Shown piece by piece: positions 17,734-27,473 of a stretch of DNA of 64,000 nt (position 1 is the stretch's first letter; the number at the start of each line of letters is the position of its first letter). The notes under the pieces are model-generated. The model had not been told where the DNA came from and made no database searches. It saw only the letters and a list, made by a program, of their open reading frames with translations. Origin of the DNA: Roseateles sp049532965 (GTDB lineage Bacteria; Pseudomonadota; Gammaproteobacteria; Burkholderiales; Burkholderiaceae_C); contig NZ_CP186694.1 of assembly GCF_049532965.1 (NCBI RefSeq), forward strand, positions 2,542,001-2,606,000, in the 5' to 3' direction. The position numbers and the translations under genes were made by a program.

Positions 17734-19659
17734 TCAGGCCTTGTCCGCGATGGCTTGCGAGAGCTTCGACACGAAGTCCTCCAGCGACATCACACCCAGA
17801 TCCTGGTTGCCTCGGGCGCGCACTGCAACCGCGCCGTTCGCCTTCTCTTTGTCGCCGACGACGAGGATGAACGGTACTTTCTGCAGCGAATGCTCGCGGA
17901 TTTTATACGTGATCTTCTCGTTCCGCAAATCTGCGTGGACCCTAAGCCCTTGTTTTTGCAGCGATTTCACAATGTCGGAAACGTAGTCCGCCTGGGCGTC
18001 CGTGATATTGGCGACGACGACCTGCGTCGGCGCAAGCCACACGGGCAGCGCGCCGGCGTGCTCCTCGATCAGGATGCCGATGAAACGCTCCAGGCTGCCG
18101 ACGATCGCGCGATGCAGCATGACCGGCGTCTTGCGCTCGCCGTCCTCGCCGACGTACTCCGCGCCCAGCCGGCCCGGCATCGAGAAGTCCACCTGCATGG
18201 TGCCGCACTGCCACTGCCGGCCGATCGCGTCCTTCAGCGTGTATTCGATCTTCGGGCCGTAGAACGCGCCGTCGCCCGGGGCGATGATGAACTCGACGCC
18301 CGACGCGCGCAGCGACTCCATCAGCGCGAACTCCGCCTTGTCCCAGACCTCGTCCGAACCGATGCGGGCCTCCGGACGCGTCGCGACCTTGTAGATGATG
18401 TCCGTGAAGCCGAAGTCCTTGTAGACCTTCTGCAGCAGTGCCGTGTACGCCACGCACTCGGCCAGGATCTGGTCCTCGGTGCAGAAGATGTGACCGTCGT
18501 CCTGCGTGAAGCCGCGCACGCGCATGATGCCGTGCAGGCCGCCCGTGGGCTCGTTGCGGTGGCACTGGCCGAACTCGCCGAAACGCAGCGGCAGGTCGCG
18601 GTAGCTCTTGATGCCGTGCTTGAAGATCAGGATGTGCCCCGGACAGTTCATCGGCTTGAGCGCGTAATCGCGCTTTTCCGATTCCGTCGTGAACATGTTG
18701 TCGCGGTACTTGTCCCAGTGGCCGGTGGCTTCCCACAGCGTCTTGTCCAGCAGTTGCGGGCCCTTGACCTCTTGGTAGCCGTTGTCGCGGTACACGCGGC
18801 GCATGTACTGCTCGACCTCCTGCCAGATCGTCCAGCCCTTCGGATGCCAGAACACGACGCCGGGCGCGTGCTCGTCGATGTGGAACAGTTCCAGGTCCTT
18901 GCCGAGCTTGCGGTGGTCGCGCTTCTCGGCCTCTTCCAGCATGCGCAGGTAGTTCGCCAGGTCGTCCTTCGTCGCCCAGGCCGTGCCGTAGATGCGCTGC
19001 AGCTGCTCGTTGCGGTGGTCGCCGCGCCAGTAGGCACCGGCCACCTTCATCAGCTTGAAGAACTTCAGCTTGCCCGTGGACGGCACGTGCGGGCCGCGGC
19101 ACAGGTCCGTGAAGCCGCCCTCGGCGTACAGCGAGACGTCCTCGCCCGCCGGGATGCTGGCGATGATCTCGGCCTTGTAGGCCTCGCCGATGCCCTTGAA
19201 GTACGCCACGGCCTCATCGCGCGGCAGCACCGAGCGCACGACCTTCTCGTCCTTCTTCGCCAGCTCGGCCATCTTGGCCTCGATCGCCGCGAGGTCCTCG
19301 GGCGTGAACGGGCGCTTGTAGGAGAAGTCGTAGTAGAAGCCGTTCTCGATGACGGGACCGATCGTGACCTGCGCGTCGGGGAACAGCTCCTTGACCGCGT
19401 AGGCCAGCAGGTGGGCCGTCGAGTGGCGGATCACCTCCAGCCCGTCCGGATCCTTGTCCGTCACGATGGCCAGCGGCGTGTCCTTGTCGATGAGGAAGCT
19501 CGTGTCGACGAGCCTGGCGTCCTCGCCGGCGCCGATGCGGCCGGCCAGCGCGGCCTTGGCCAGGCCCGCGCCGATCGACGCGGCGACCTCCGCGACGGTG
19601 ACCGGCTGCGGGAACTCGCGCTTCGAGCCGTCTGGCAGTTGGATGGAAATGTTCGACAT
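17734..19659 (-). CDS. thrS: Threonyl-tRNA synthetase
   Basis: A 641-residue class II synthetase of normal length. In order: TGS domain (ISIQLPDGSKREF), editing domain with HSTAHLLAYAVKELFP, catalytic core with KPMNCPGHILIF and LRFGEFGQCHRNEPTG, and the anticodon-binding domain that ends FVSKLSQAIADKA. The ATG at 19659 begins the TGS domain directly and has a CTGGAG site. Codons further upstream overlap the leader hairpin and are excluded. First gene of the thrS-infC-rpmI-rplT operon. Confidence 0.97.
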   Translation of the reverse strand: MSNISIQLPDGSKREFPQPVTVAEVAASIGAGLAKAALAGRIGAGEDARLVDTSFLIDKDTPLAIVTDKDPDGLEVIRHSTAHLLAYAVKELFPDAQVTIGPVIENGFYYDFSYKRPFTPEDLAAIEAKMAELAKKDEKVVRSVLPRDEAVAYFKGIGEAYKAEIIASIPAGEDVSLYAEGGFTDLCRGPHVPSTGKLKFFKLMKVAGAYWRGDHRNEQLQRIYGTAWATKDDLANYLRMLEEAEKRDHRKLGKDLELFHIDEHAPGVVFWHPKGWTIWQEVEQYMRRVYRDNGYQEVKGPQLLDKTLWEATGHWDKYRDNMFTTESEKRDYALKPMNCPGHILIFKHGIKSYRDLPLRFGEFGQCHRNEPTGGLHGIMRVRGFTQDDGHIFCTEDQILAECVAYTALLQKVYKDFGFTDIIYKVATRPEARIGSDEVWDKAEFALMESLRASGVEFIIAPGDGAFYGPKIEYTLKDAIGRQWQCGTMQVDFSMPGRLGAEYVGEDGERKTPVMLHRAIVGSLERFIGILIEEHAGALPVWLAPTQVVVANITDAQADYVSDIVKSLQKQGLRVHADLRNEKITYKIREHSLQKVPFILVVGDKEKANGAVAVRARGNQDLGVMSLEDFVSKLSQAIADKA

Positions 19660-19674
19660 GTTCGTGTGCTCCAG

Positions 19675-19705
19675 AAAACAAAAAGCGCGGCCGTGTGCCG
19701 CGCTT
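19675..19705 (-). promoter_or_regulatory. Terminator-like hairpin in the thrS leader
   Basis: A perfect 9-base-pair stem, AAGCGCGGC (19683-19691) with GCCGCGCTT (19697-19705), followed on the minus strand by TTTTTGTTTTCTGG. The T-run ends about 15 bases before the thrS ATG and abuts its ribosome binding site. That placement suits an attenuator or a terminator for upstream transcripts. No T-box specifier stem was recognised upstream. Confidence 0.6.
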
Positions 19706-19860
19706 CTTCTGGGTGCTGACGTTTTCCGGACAGCTGATGAAAGACGTGACGAGCCGCGGCCGCTCAAACCTTCGCAGTGGAGGGGGTAGTCCGCGGTGTC
19801 ATAACCAATTCGCCTTTCCCGGTCCTTGTTGGAAAAAGAAAATGAAGCGGGCAGTGTAGC

Positions 19861-20943
19861 TCAGAGCGCCCCGATGTCGAGCGAGGACCGGGCGCACGCG
19901 GCCTGGAACTCGTCGCGCAGCCGCTCGCCTTCGCGCACCGCGCGCAGCCAGTCGCGGGCGCGGCCGGGCACGTCGTTCAGGTAGCGCTGGAAGTCGTTGC
20001 GGTCCGGCAGCTTGCCGTTGGGGAGCGTCTTCACCCATTCCGGGTTGGGCGTCAGCAGCACGACGTTGTCGAGGAAGGCACTGGCGCGGTGGCGATGCTT
20101 GAGCGCCTTGTCCAGCCAGCCGGGAATCACGCTCGCCTGGAAGTGCGGATACAGCGCGATGCCGTCGCCGACCATCGCCGCGTAATTCAAGTGCAGGTGG
20201 TAATCGGTGATGCCGCCGTCCCAGTACGCGCCGGCGGGTGCGCCTTCGATGTCGTGCACGGCCTGCAGCCAGAACGGGATGGAGCAGCTCGCGAGGATGC
20301 TGGGCTTCAGGTTGCCCGCGTCGAGCGGCACCTGCCGGCTGCGGTAGTCGCCGAGCGGCATCGGCAGCGGCGAGCGCCGGTCGGAAAACACCACCCGCTC
20401 GAGCCAGGCGCCCATCGCGCGGCGCGACATCGCATTCGACACGAACGCGCCGAGGTAGCCGAGCGGCGTGCGCAGGCGCCCTTCCCGTCCCAGCACATGC
20501 TTGCCGCGCGAGGTGAACACGTGCAGGCGGAACTGCGGATGCGACAGCACCTCGGCTTCACGGCCGCCGAAGATGTCGCCCAGCTTCTCGGAGAACGCGC
20601 GCGTCACCGTCGCCGCGGTCGGCCGTTTGCCGGGGGCGGACTCGTAGTCCTGGTGCGCGTAATCGTGGGCAAGGCGCTCGAACTCGGCGCGCGCCTGGGC
20701 CGCGTCGCGCGTCAGGCAGGCGGTGGCCATGCGCCACGCGCCGATCGAGGCGCCGAGCAGGTGGACCTCCTGCCCGCCGGACGGCAGGAACTCGCCGAAC
20801 AGGTGCGCGTCGAGCGCGCTGAGGATCAGCCCCTTGGGGCCGCCGGCGGCGCCGGGTACGGCGCGCACGTCGGCGGCACGCAGGCCGTGGTCGCGCAGCC
20901 GCTGGCGCGCTCGGGGTCCGGCGAGGATCTGCAAGGCCTGCAT
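19861..20943 (-). CDS. Patatin-like phospholipase
   Basis: A 360-residue protein with the patatin Ser-Asp dyad. The oxyanion loop GGPKG is at 34-38, the nucleophile elbow GASIG places Ser66, and DGG in the later AYWDGGITDYH supplies the catalytic Asp. No signal peptide is visible, so it is probably cytosolic or membrane-peripheral. It would hydrolyse acyl esters of lipids; the substrate is unknown. It is transcribed towards thrS but separated by about 200 bases. Confidence 0.85.
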   Translation of the reverse strand: MQALQILAGPRARQRLRDHGLRAADVRAVPGAAGGPKGLILSALDAHLFGEFLPSGGQEVHLLGASIGAWRMATACLTRDAAQARAEFERLAHDYAHQDYESAPGKRPTAATVTRAFSEKLGDIFGGREAEVLSHPQFRLHVFTSRGKHVLGREGRLRTPLGYLGAFVSNAMSRRAMGAWLERVVFSDRRSPLPMPLGDYRSRQVPLDAGNLKPSILASCSIPFWLQAVHDIEGAPAGAYWDGGITDYHLHLNYAAMVGDGIALYPHFQASVIPGWLDKALKHRHRASAFLDNVVLLTPNPEWVKTLPNGKLPDRNDFQRYLNDVPGRARDWLRAVREGERLRDEFQAACARSSLDIGAL

Positions 20944-21014
20944 CGAGCGGGTCGTCCTTTCATGGGAATGGCGCCCGACGCGGCCGGTCTCTGCTGCCCT
21001 TGAGCCTCAGGGCT

Positions 21015-23201
21015 TCAGAGCTTCATCTCCAGGTTGAGCTGGAACCACGGCTTCAGTTGGCGGCCGGTGGCGTAGTAGTCACCGCCGGCCAGCGTGGTCT
21101 CGGCCCGCGCGTCGAGCGGGAAGAGATTATTGGCCGAGAACCGCACCGAGGTCTTCGGCGTCACCATCCACTGGGCGAAGACGTCCAGGCCGCGGTTGCG
21201 CGAGAACTCGACGCTCTGCCGGTCGGTCTGCCGTACCGTGTAGACCGGCGTGTAGTTCAAGTTGGCGCCGGTGGTGACCGGCAGGCCGCTGAAGCGGTAA
21301 TCGAAGCCGAGGTTGGCGGTCCAGGGTTGCTGCTGGTCGAGGCGGTTGTCGGGGCCCGACACCGCCTTGACGCGCGAGCGGTAGACGCTCAGCGAGCTGC
21401 GCAGGTTCAAGGCCGTCTTCGGATCGAACAGCGACGGGAACAACTCGCCCGCGCGGCCCTTGAGTTCCATCTCGACGCCGCTGGTGGTGGCCCGCGAGAA
21501 GTTGGTCGGGCGGATGACGTAGCGCGCCACCGGCACCAGCGCATTCGGCGGCTCCAGCGTGATGACGTTGCGGATCAGCTGGTTGATGCTGCGATGGAAG
21601 GCGCCGATGCTGAAGAGGCCGCCGCCGGCGAGGTACTTCTCGTAGGCGACGTCCAGGCCGGTCGCCAGCTCCGGCTTCAGGCCCGGATTGCCGACGCGGT
21701 CGGGACTGAGTTCCTCGTTGGGCACGTCGGGCGACTGGAACTTGCTGTTGAGGGTGTATCGCCCCAGCATCTGCGTCAGCTCCGGCGCCTTGTAGCTGCG
21801 GGTCACGCTGGCTCGGATCATGTCGCGCGCCTTCGGGTCCAGCTTGTAGGTCAGGTGCCACAGCGGCGACAGCACGCTGGAGCTGTTGCGCACGTCGGTG
21901 TCCACGCCGCGGCTGGTGGTGACGATGCGCTCATGCCGCAGGCCGAAGTAGGTCGACCATTGCGGATTGATCTCCCACTCGTCCTGGATGAAGAAGGCCT
22001 GGCGCCGGATGCGAGCGCCGAAGTTCTCGCCGTTGAGCGCGGGCAACTGCGGCTCGCCGCCGACGGTGGTGACGCGGACCTCGTCGCGCTTGCGGAACTC
22101 GAAGTCCCAGCCGACGGTCACCGTGTGCTCCTCGCCGAGGATCTGGCTGTACTTGCCGGCCTGCGTCAGGCTGCGGTCCCGGTTGTCGAGCCGGGCGTCC
22201 ACCGGGTCGACGGCCGGCAGCGTGCGGTTCTCGATGTGGGCCTTGGCATCCTGCACGCCGGCCTTCAGCTCCCACTTCTGCGTCTCGCTGAAGCGGTTGT
22301 TCCACTGCACGTTGGCGCGCAGCATCTGCCAGGTGCCCTGGTTGTCGGTGTCGTCGTCCAGGCGCGGCGTCTTGTAGTCGCCATCGGGCGTCAGGCGCGT
22401 CGAGTTGTTCCACCAGCCCTTCTGCGCGAAGCCCTGCAGCGACACGGTCTCGTCGTCGCTGATCTTCCAGGTCGCGCGCGGCGCGGAGTTGAAGGCATGG
22501 CCCCAGTTGCGCATGCGGCCGTGCTGCGTGGCGACGACCGGGTTGTCGTTCTGGTCGGTGCCGGGGCGCTCGGTGGAGGTCTTCATCACCTGCAGCCACT
22601 GGAACGCCGACACCGGCACCGACAGCGACACCGGCCCGTAGCGCTCTCCAAAGGTGAAGGTGGCCGACGGCACCGGATGCTCGATGTTGTAGCCGGCGCC
22701 CAGGCGCAGGTCGCGCTGCGACAGGCGCGGCGCTTCCTTCAGGATGATGTTGATCGCGCCGGCGACGGCCTGCGCGCTGTGCTCGGCGCTGGGGCCCTTG
22801 GTTACCTCGATGCGCTCGACCTGGGCGGGGTCCAGCTGGTCGAGCTTGAAGCCCGGCGGCGCCGGATCGCCGTTGATCAGGATCAGCGTGTAGCCTGAGC
22901 CCAGGCCACGCATCCGCGGCGAGCCGTCGGACACGTTGACGCCGGGCAACCGCTTGAGCACGTCAGCGACGCTGGTGTCGCCGTACTTGTCGAGTTCCTC
23001 GCGGCCATAGATCTGCTTGGCCACCGGGGCACGGCGGCGCAGCTCGGAATCGGTGTTGCGTCCCGTGATCTCCACCCGGTCCAGGCGGCGGCCCGAGGCC
23101 GGCTCGCCGCCCAGCCCGGGGGGCGCCTCCTGGGCCCAGGCAGGCAGCGCGGTGGTCAGGCTGGCCAAGGCGCAAGCCTTGGCGATGGCGTGGATCTTCA
23201 A
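21015..23201 (-). CDS. TonB-dependent outer-membrane receptor
   Basis: About 728 residues when begun at the TTG at 23201, which has GGGAGG four bases upstream and opens a clean signal peptide ending PAWAQ. In-frame ATGs at 23240 and 23255 are alternatives but would put coding sequence over paired palindromes. The plug domain shows VEITGRN, SVADVLKRLPGVNV, GSGYTLILINGD and VERIEVTKGPSAEHSAQAVAGAINI. The remainder is a beta-barrel with a typical C-terminus (WFQLNLEMKL, ending in a hydrophobic residue). The layout resembles FepA/siderophore-type receptors. The ligand is unknown; no transport or siderophore genes lie nearby. Confidence 0.88.
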   Translation of the reverse strand: MKIHAIAKACALASLTTALPAWAQEAPPGLGGEPASGRRLDRVEITGRNTDSELRRRAPVAKQIYGREELDKYGDTSVADVLKRLPGVNVSDGSPRMRGLGSGYTLILINGDPAPPGFKLDQLDPAQVERIEVTKGPSAEHSAQAVAGAINIILKEAPRLSQRDLRLGAGYNIEHPVPSATFTFGERYGPVSLSVPVSAFQWLQVMKTSTERPGTDQNDNPVVATQHGRMRNWGHAFNSAPRATWKISDDETVSLQGFAQKGWWNNSTRLTPDGDYKTPRLDDDTDNQGTWQMLRANVQWNNRFSETQKWELKAGVQDAKAHIENRTLPAVDPVDARLDNRDRSLTQAGKYSQILGEEHTVTVGWDFEFRKRDEVRVTTVGGEPQLPALNGENFGARIRRQAFFIQDEWEINPQWSTYFGLRHERIVTTSRGVDTDVRNSSSVLSPLWHLTYKLDPKARDMIRASVTRSYKAPELTQMLGRYTLNSKFQSPDVPNEELSPDRVGNPGLKPELATGLDVAYEKYLAGGGLFSIGAFHRSINQLIRNVITLEPPNALVPVARYVIRPTNFSRATTSGVEMELKGRAGELFPSLFDPKTALNLRSSLSVYRSRVKAVSGPDNRLDQQQPWTANLGFDYRFSGLPVTTGANLNYTPVYTVRQTDRQSVEFSRNRGLDVFAQWMVTPKTSVRFSANNLFPLDARAETTLAGGDYYATGRQLKPWFQLNLEMKL

Positions 23202-23220
23202 GAGGCCTCCCGAGGAATCG

Positions 23221-23247
23221 TGTCGACACGTTGTTGTCATGTCGACA
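23221..23247. promoter_or_regulatory. Paired TGTCGACA palindromes upstream of the receptor gene
   Basis: Two copies of the self-complementary octamer TGTCGACA at 23221-23228 and 23240-23247, 19 bases apart start to start, or nearly two helical turns. They lie 20-46 bases upstream of the preferred TTG start, where an operator would be expected. They do not match a Fur box. The cognate regulator is unknown. Confidence 0.45.
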
Positions 23248-23378
23248 TTTGTCATTGACTGTGAACGGCGCGCAGCGTAGCTGCACGCCGCCCGTTCCGA
23301 CACCTCAGGTGCGACCGGCCGCGAAAAAAGTGGGATCAAACGCGTTTCGCCGCCGCGGACGGCGTCGACCCGCCAGGC

Positions 23379-25718
23379 TCAGCGCTTCAGCTTGGCGAAG
23401 GCCGCGGCCATCGCGCCGCCCACCGGCGCCTGCCCCTCGCGGCCCTGCGGGCGATGACCGCCCTGCCGCTCATTGCGGCCGGCGGGGCGGAAGCTGTTGT
23501 CCGGCTTCGCGCCGCCGCGCGGGGCCTGGGCCTCCAGCTTCATCGTCAGCGAGATCCGCTTGCGGGCGAGGTCGACCTCCAGCACCTTGACCTTGACGAT
23601 GTCGCCGGTCTTGACCACTTCGCGAGCGTCGTTGACGAACTTGCTCGACAGCTGGCTGACGTGCACCAGCCCATCCTGGTGAACGCCCAGGTCCACGAAG
23701 GCGCCGAACTGCGCAACGTTGGACACCGTGCCTTCCAGCACCATGCCCTCCTTCAGGTCCTTGATGTCCTCGACGCCATCGTTGAAGCGCGCGACCTTGA
23801 AGTCCGGCCGCGGATCGCGGCCCGGCTTCTCCAGTTCGCCGAGGATGTCCTTCACGGTGATCGCGCCAAAGCGGTCGTCGGCGAACGCCTCGGGCCGCAG
23901 CGCCCGGATCACGTCGGACTTGCCCATCACCTCGGCGATCGGCCGGCCGACCTGCGCGAGGATGCGCTCGACGACCGGATAGGTCTCGGGGTGGACGCCG
24001 CTCATGTCGAGCGGGTTCTCGCCGTCGCGGATGCGCAGGAAGCCCGCGGCCTGCTCGAAGGTCTTCGGGCCCAGGCCGGTGACGTCCAGCAGTTGCTGCC
24101 GGCTGCGGAAGGCGCCGTTGGCATCGCGCCAGCGCACGATCGCGTTGGCCACGCCGGCCGACAGGCCCGACACGCGCGACAGCAGCGGTGCGGACGCGGT
24201 ATTCAGATCCACGCCGACCGAGTTCACGCAGTCCTCGACGACCGCATCCAGCGTGCGGGCCAGTTCGCTCTGGTTCACGTCGTGCTGGTACTGGCCGACG
24301 CCGATCGACTTGGGATCGATCTTCACCAGCTCAGCCAGCGGATCCTGCAGGCGGCGGGCGATCGACACCGCGCCGCGCAGCGACACGTCCAGCTCGGGCA
24401 GCTCCTTCGAGGCGAACTCCGAGGCCGAGTACACCGAAGCGCCGGCCTCGCTGACGACCACCTTCTCGATCACCGTGCCCGGCGCCATCGCCTGGATGCG
24501 CTTGATCAGGTCGGCGGCGAGCTTGTCGGTCTCGCGCGAGGCGGTACCGTTGCCGATCGCGATGAGGTTCACGCCATGGGTCGCGCACAGGCGGCCCAGC
24601 GTGTGGATCGACCCCTCCCAGTCGCGCCTGGGCTCATGCGGATAGACGGTCGAGGTGTCGAGCACGCGCCCCGTGTCGCTGACGACGGCGACCTTCACGC
24701 CGGTGCGGATGCCGGGGTCCAGGCCCATCACGACGCGCTTGCCGGCGGGCGCGGCCAGCAGCAGGTCGCGCAGGTTCTCGGCGAAGACCTTGGTGGCGAC
24801 CTTCTCGGCCTCCTCGCGCAGGCGGGCGAACAGGTCGCGCTCCAGGCTCAGCGACAGCTTGACCTTCCAGGTCCACGCGACGGTCTTGCGGATCAGCTCG
24901 TCGGACGCGCGCTTCGCATGGCTCCAGCCGAGATGGCGCGCGATGCGGCCTTCGGCGAGCGAGGGCTGGCCGGGCACGGGTTCCTCGTCGAGCGCCAGCT
25001 TGGCGTCGAGGAACTCCTGCGTGCGGCCGCGGAAGACCGCCAGCGCGCGGTGCGAGGGCACGGTGCGGATCGGCTCGGCGTAGTCGAAGTAGTCGCGGAA
25101 CTTCGAGATGTCGGGGTTGTTCTCGTCCTTGCCTTCCATCAACCGGGACTTGAAGAGGCCCTCTTCCCACAGCCATTCGCGCAGCTTGCCGATCAGCACG
25201 GCGTCCTCGGCCCAGCGCTCGGACAGCAGGTCGCGCACGCCGTCGAGCACCGCGAACGCGTCGGCGAAGCCGGCATCCGGATTGAGGAAGGCGGCGGCCT
25301 CGGCCATCGGGTCGAGCGAGGGATCGGCGAACAGCTTGTCGGCGAGCGGCTCCAGGCCGGCCTCGCGGGCGATCATGCCCTTGGTGCGGCGCTTGGGCTT
25401 ATAGGGCAGGTAGAGGTCTTCGAGCTCCTGCTTGGTCGGCGCGGCGGCGATGGCGGCGGCCAGCTCGGGCGTCAGCTTGCCCTGCTCCTCGATGCTCTTG
25501 AGCACCGCTTCGCGGCGGTCCTCGAGTTCGCGGAGGTAGCCCAGGCGGGACTCGAGTTCACGCAGCTGCGTGTCGTCGAGGCCGTCGGTGGCTTCCTTGC
25601 GGTAGCGGGCGATGAACGGGACGGTGGCGCCACCGTCCAGCAGTTCGACCGCGGCGTTGACCTGGGCCGGGCGCACATTCAGCTCGGCGGCAATCTGAAG
25701 CAGGATCTTGTCCAACAC
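23379..25718 (-). CDS. tex: Tex-family RNA-binding transcription accessory protein
   Basis: A 779-residue protein with the Tex order: N-terminal helical region (LDDTQLRELESRLGYL), YqgF/RNase H-like domain with VMGLDPGIRTGVKVAVVSD, helix-hairpin-helix pair (GVDLNTASAPLLSRVSGL and LLDVTGLGPKTFEQAAGFL), and a C-terminal S1 domain (GTVSNVAQFGAFVDLGV). The tail is basic and Gly-rich. Tex binds nucleic acid and affects transcription in many bacteria. It follows the acyl-CoA dehydrogenase gene by 51 bases on the same strand. Confidence 0.95.
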   Translation of the reverse strand: MLDKILLQIAAELNVRPAQVNAAVELLDGGATVPFIARYRKEATDGLDDTQLRELESRLGYLRELEDRREAVLKSIEEQGKLTPELAAAIAAAPTKQELEDLYLPYKPKRRTKGMIAREAGLEPLADKLFADPSLDPMAEAAAFLNPDAGFADAFAVLDGVRDLLSERWAEDAVLIGKLREWLWEEGLFKSRLMEGKDENNPDISKFRDYFDYAEPIRTVPSHRALAVFRGRTQEFLDAKLALDEEPVPGQPSLAEGRIARHLGWSHAKRASDELIRKTVAWTWKVKLSLSLERDLFARLREEAEKVATKVFAENLRDLLLAAPAGKRVVMGLDPGIRTGVKVAVVSDTGRVLDTSTVYPHEPRRDWEGSIHTLGRLCATHGVNLIAIGNGTASRETDKLAADLIKRIQAMAPGTVIEKVVVSEAGASVYSASEFASKELPELDVSLRGAVSIARRLQDPLAELVKIDPKSIGVGQYQHDVNQSELARTLDAVVEDCVNSVGVDLNTASAPLLSRVSGLSAGVANAIVRWRDANGAFRSRQQLLDVTGLGPKTFEQAAGFLRIRDGENPLDMSGVHPETYPVVERILAQVGRPIAEVMGKSDVIRALRPEAFADDRFGAITVKDILGELEKPGRDPRPDFKVARFNDGVEDIKDLKEGMVLEGTVSNVAQFGAFVDLGVHQDGLVHVSQLSSKFVNDAREVVKTGDIVKVKVLEVDLARKRISLTMKLEAQAPRGGAKPDNSFRPAGRNERQGGHRPQGREGQAPVGGAMAAAFAKLKR

Positions 25719-25769
25719 AACTACGGGGCGCGAGGCCCAGACAGAGCAACGAAAGCCGGCGAGTTTAGG

Positions 25770-27473
25770 TCACGCCGGAAACGCCCTCTGCAACAACGCG
25801 TCGACATCCAACGCCCGCGTGTCGAGCGCGCCCGCGACGGCGCCCCAGCGCGGGTCGAGCCGGCTCGCCGCGAAGGCCTCGGCGACGAAGCCTGGCGCGT
25901 GCCGGCGCAGCAGTGCCGCCTGCGCGAGCAGCACCAGCCGCGACGCGAGCCTGCGGCCGAGTGGCTCCAGTTGATCGGGCGGGGTCGCGAGCCAGCCGCG
26001 CACGGTGTCGAGCTCGGCGCGCAGCGCGCGATGGTCGTCCAGGTCCTCGGCCAGTTCGTCGAGCAGCGCCATGAAGGCGTTCGGCTCGCGCGCTGCGCCC
26101 CGCATGACATCCAGGCACATCACGTTGCCCGAGCCCTCCCAGATCGAGTTCACCGGCGCCTCGCGATAGAGCCGGCCCATGATCGCGTCGTCGATGTAGC
26201 CGTTGCCGCCGAGGACCTCCATGGCCTCGCCGGTCAGCTCCACCGCCCGCTTGCAGACCCAGAACTTGGCGGCGGGCGTCACCAGCCGCATCCAGGTGCG
26301 TTCGCCGGGATCGTCCTGGCGCTCGAAGGCCTGTGCGAGCCGCAGGCTGAGCTGCATCGCCGCCTCGCTTTCCAGCGCGAGGTCCGCCAGCACCGCGCGC
26401 ATCAGCGGCTGCTCCGCGAGCCGGCGGCCGAAGGCGCTGCGGTGGCGGGCGTAGTGCAGCGCCTGCGCCAGCGCCTGACGCAGCATCGCCGCGCTGCCGA
26501 CGACGCAGTTGAGCCGGGTGTAGGTCGCCATCTCGATGATGGTGGGGATGCCCCGGCCCTCCTCGCCCATCAGCACGCCGTAGGCGTCCTGGAACTCGAC
26601 CTCGGAGCTGCTGTTGCTCCGGTTGCCGACCTTGTCCTTGAGGCGTTGCACCAGGACAGCGTTCTTCGTGCCGTCGGGCCGCCAGCGGGGCACGAAGAAG
26701 CAGCCCGGCGCACCGTCGGGCGTCTTGGCCACGACCAGGTGCGCGTCGCACATCGGCGCGGAGAAGAACCACTTGTGGCCGGTGAGGCGGTATTCGGCGC
26801 CGCGTCCGCCAGCGCCGGCCGGCACGGCCCGCGTCGTGTTGGCGCGCACGTCGGAACCGCCCTGCTTCTCCGTCATGCCCATGCCCAGCCAGATCGAGCG
26901 CTTGTGCGCCAGCGGCAGGTCGCGGCCGTCGTAGTCGGTGCTGAAGAGCTGGTCGCGCAGCGCCTCCCACAGCGCCGGCTCGCGGCGCAGGACCGGGATG
27001 CTGGCCTGCGTCATCGTCGCCGGGCACAAGGTGCCCGCCTCGACCTGGCCATGCAGATAGAAGCCCGCCGCCCAGGCCGCCCAGCGGCCGGGGCGCTCGT
27101 CGCGGAACGGCATCGCGACCAGGTCGGCGCGGCGGTACAGGGCGAGCAGTTCATGCCAGCCGGCATCGAACTCGACCCGGTCGATGCGGCGGCCGCGCTT
27201 GTCGAAGCTCTCCAGCGTCGGCGTCACGCGGTTGATGCGCTCGGCGATCGCGCTGGTCTCGGGGCGTCCCAGCGCGAGCGCGTACTCGCCCAGCGCGGGC
27301 AGGAAGGCGTCGGCGGCCGCGCGCTGGAGCGCTTCCTTCAGCGCCGGGTCGGTCTCGAGCAGCGAATGACCGCTGAGCTCGTCGACCTGGTTGGTGACCT
27401 CGTGGGTGCGCCAACCGGCGCGGGGCCGGTCCGGTGCGGACGGGTGGGTGGCAGTCGTGTCCATGGCCTTCAT
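25770..27473 (-). CDS. AidB-like acyl-CoA dehydrogenase-family flavoprotein
   Basis: 567 residues. The N-terminal stretch THEVTNQVDELSGHSLLETDPALKEAL and the length match the AidB branch rather than ordinary acyl-CoA dehydrogenases. FAD-binding features include MGMTEKQGGSDVRANTT, LTGHKWFFSAPMCDAHLVVA and EVLGGNGYIDD. The segment RLYREAPVNSIWEGSGNVMCLDV is typical of the family. E. coli AidB belongs to the adaptive response to alkylating agents and binds DNA; whether this copy does so is not evident, and no Ada gene is nearby. The ATG at 27473 has AGGAG at proper spacing; another in-frame ATG follows three codons later. Confidence 0.88.
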   Translation of the reverse strand: MKAMDTTATHPSAPDRPRAGWRTHEVTNQVDELSGHSLLETDPALKEALQRAAADAFLPALGEYALALGRPETSAIAERINRVTPTLESFDKRGRRIDRVEFDAGWHELLALYRRADLVAMPFRDERPGRWAAWAAGFYLHGQVEAGTLCPATMTQASIPVLRREPALWEALRDQLFSTDYDGRDLPLAHKRSIWLGMGMTEKQGGSDVRANTTRAVPAGAGGRGAEYRLTGHKWFFSAPMCDAHLVVAKTPDGAPGCFFVPRWRPDGTKNAVLVQRLKDKVGNRSNSSSEVEFQDAYGVLMGEEGRGIPTIIEMATYTRLNCVVGSAAMLRQALAQALHYARHRSAFGRRLAEQPLMRAVLADLALESEAAMQLSLRLAQAFERQDDPGERTWMRLVTPAAKFWVCKRAVELTGEAMEVLGGNGYIDDAIMGRLYREAPVNSIWEGSGNVMCLDVMRGAAREPNAFMALLDELAEDLDDHRALRAELDTVRGWLATPPDQLEPLGRRLASRLVLLAQAALLRRHAPGFVAEAFAASRLDPRWGAVAGALDTRALDVDALLQRAFPA

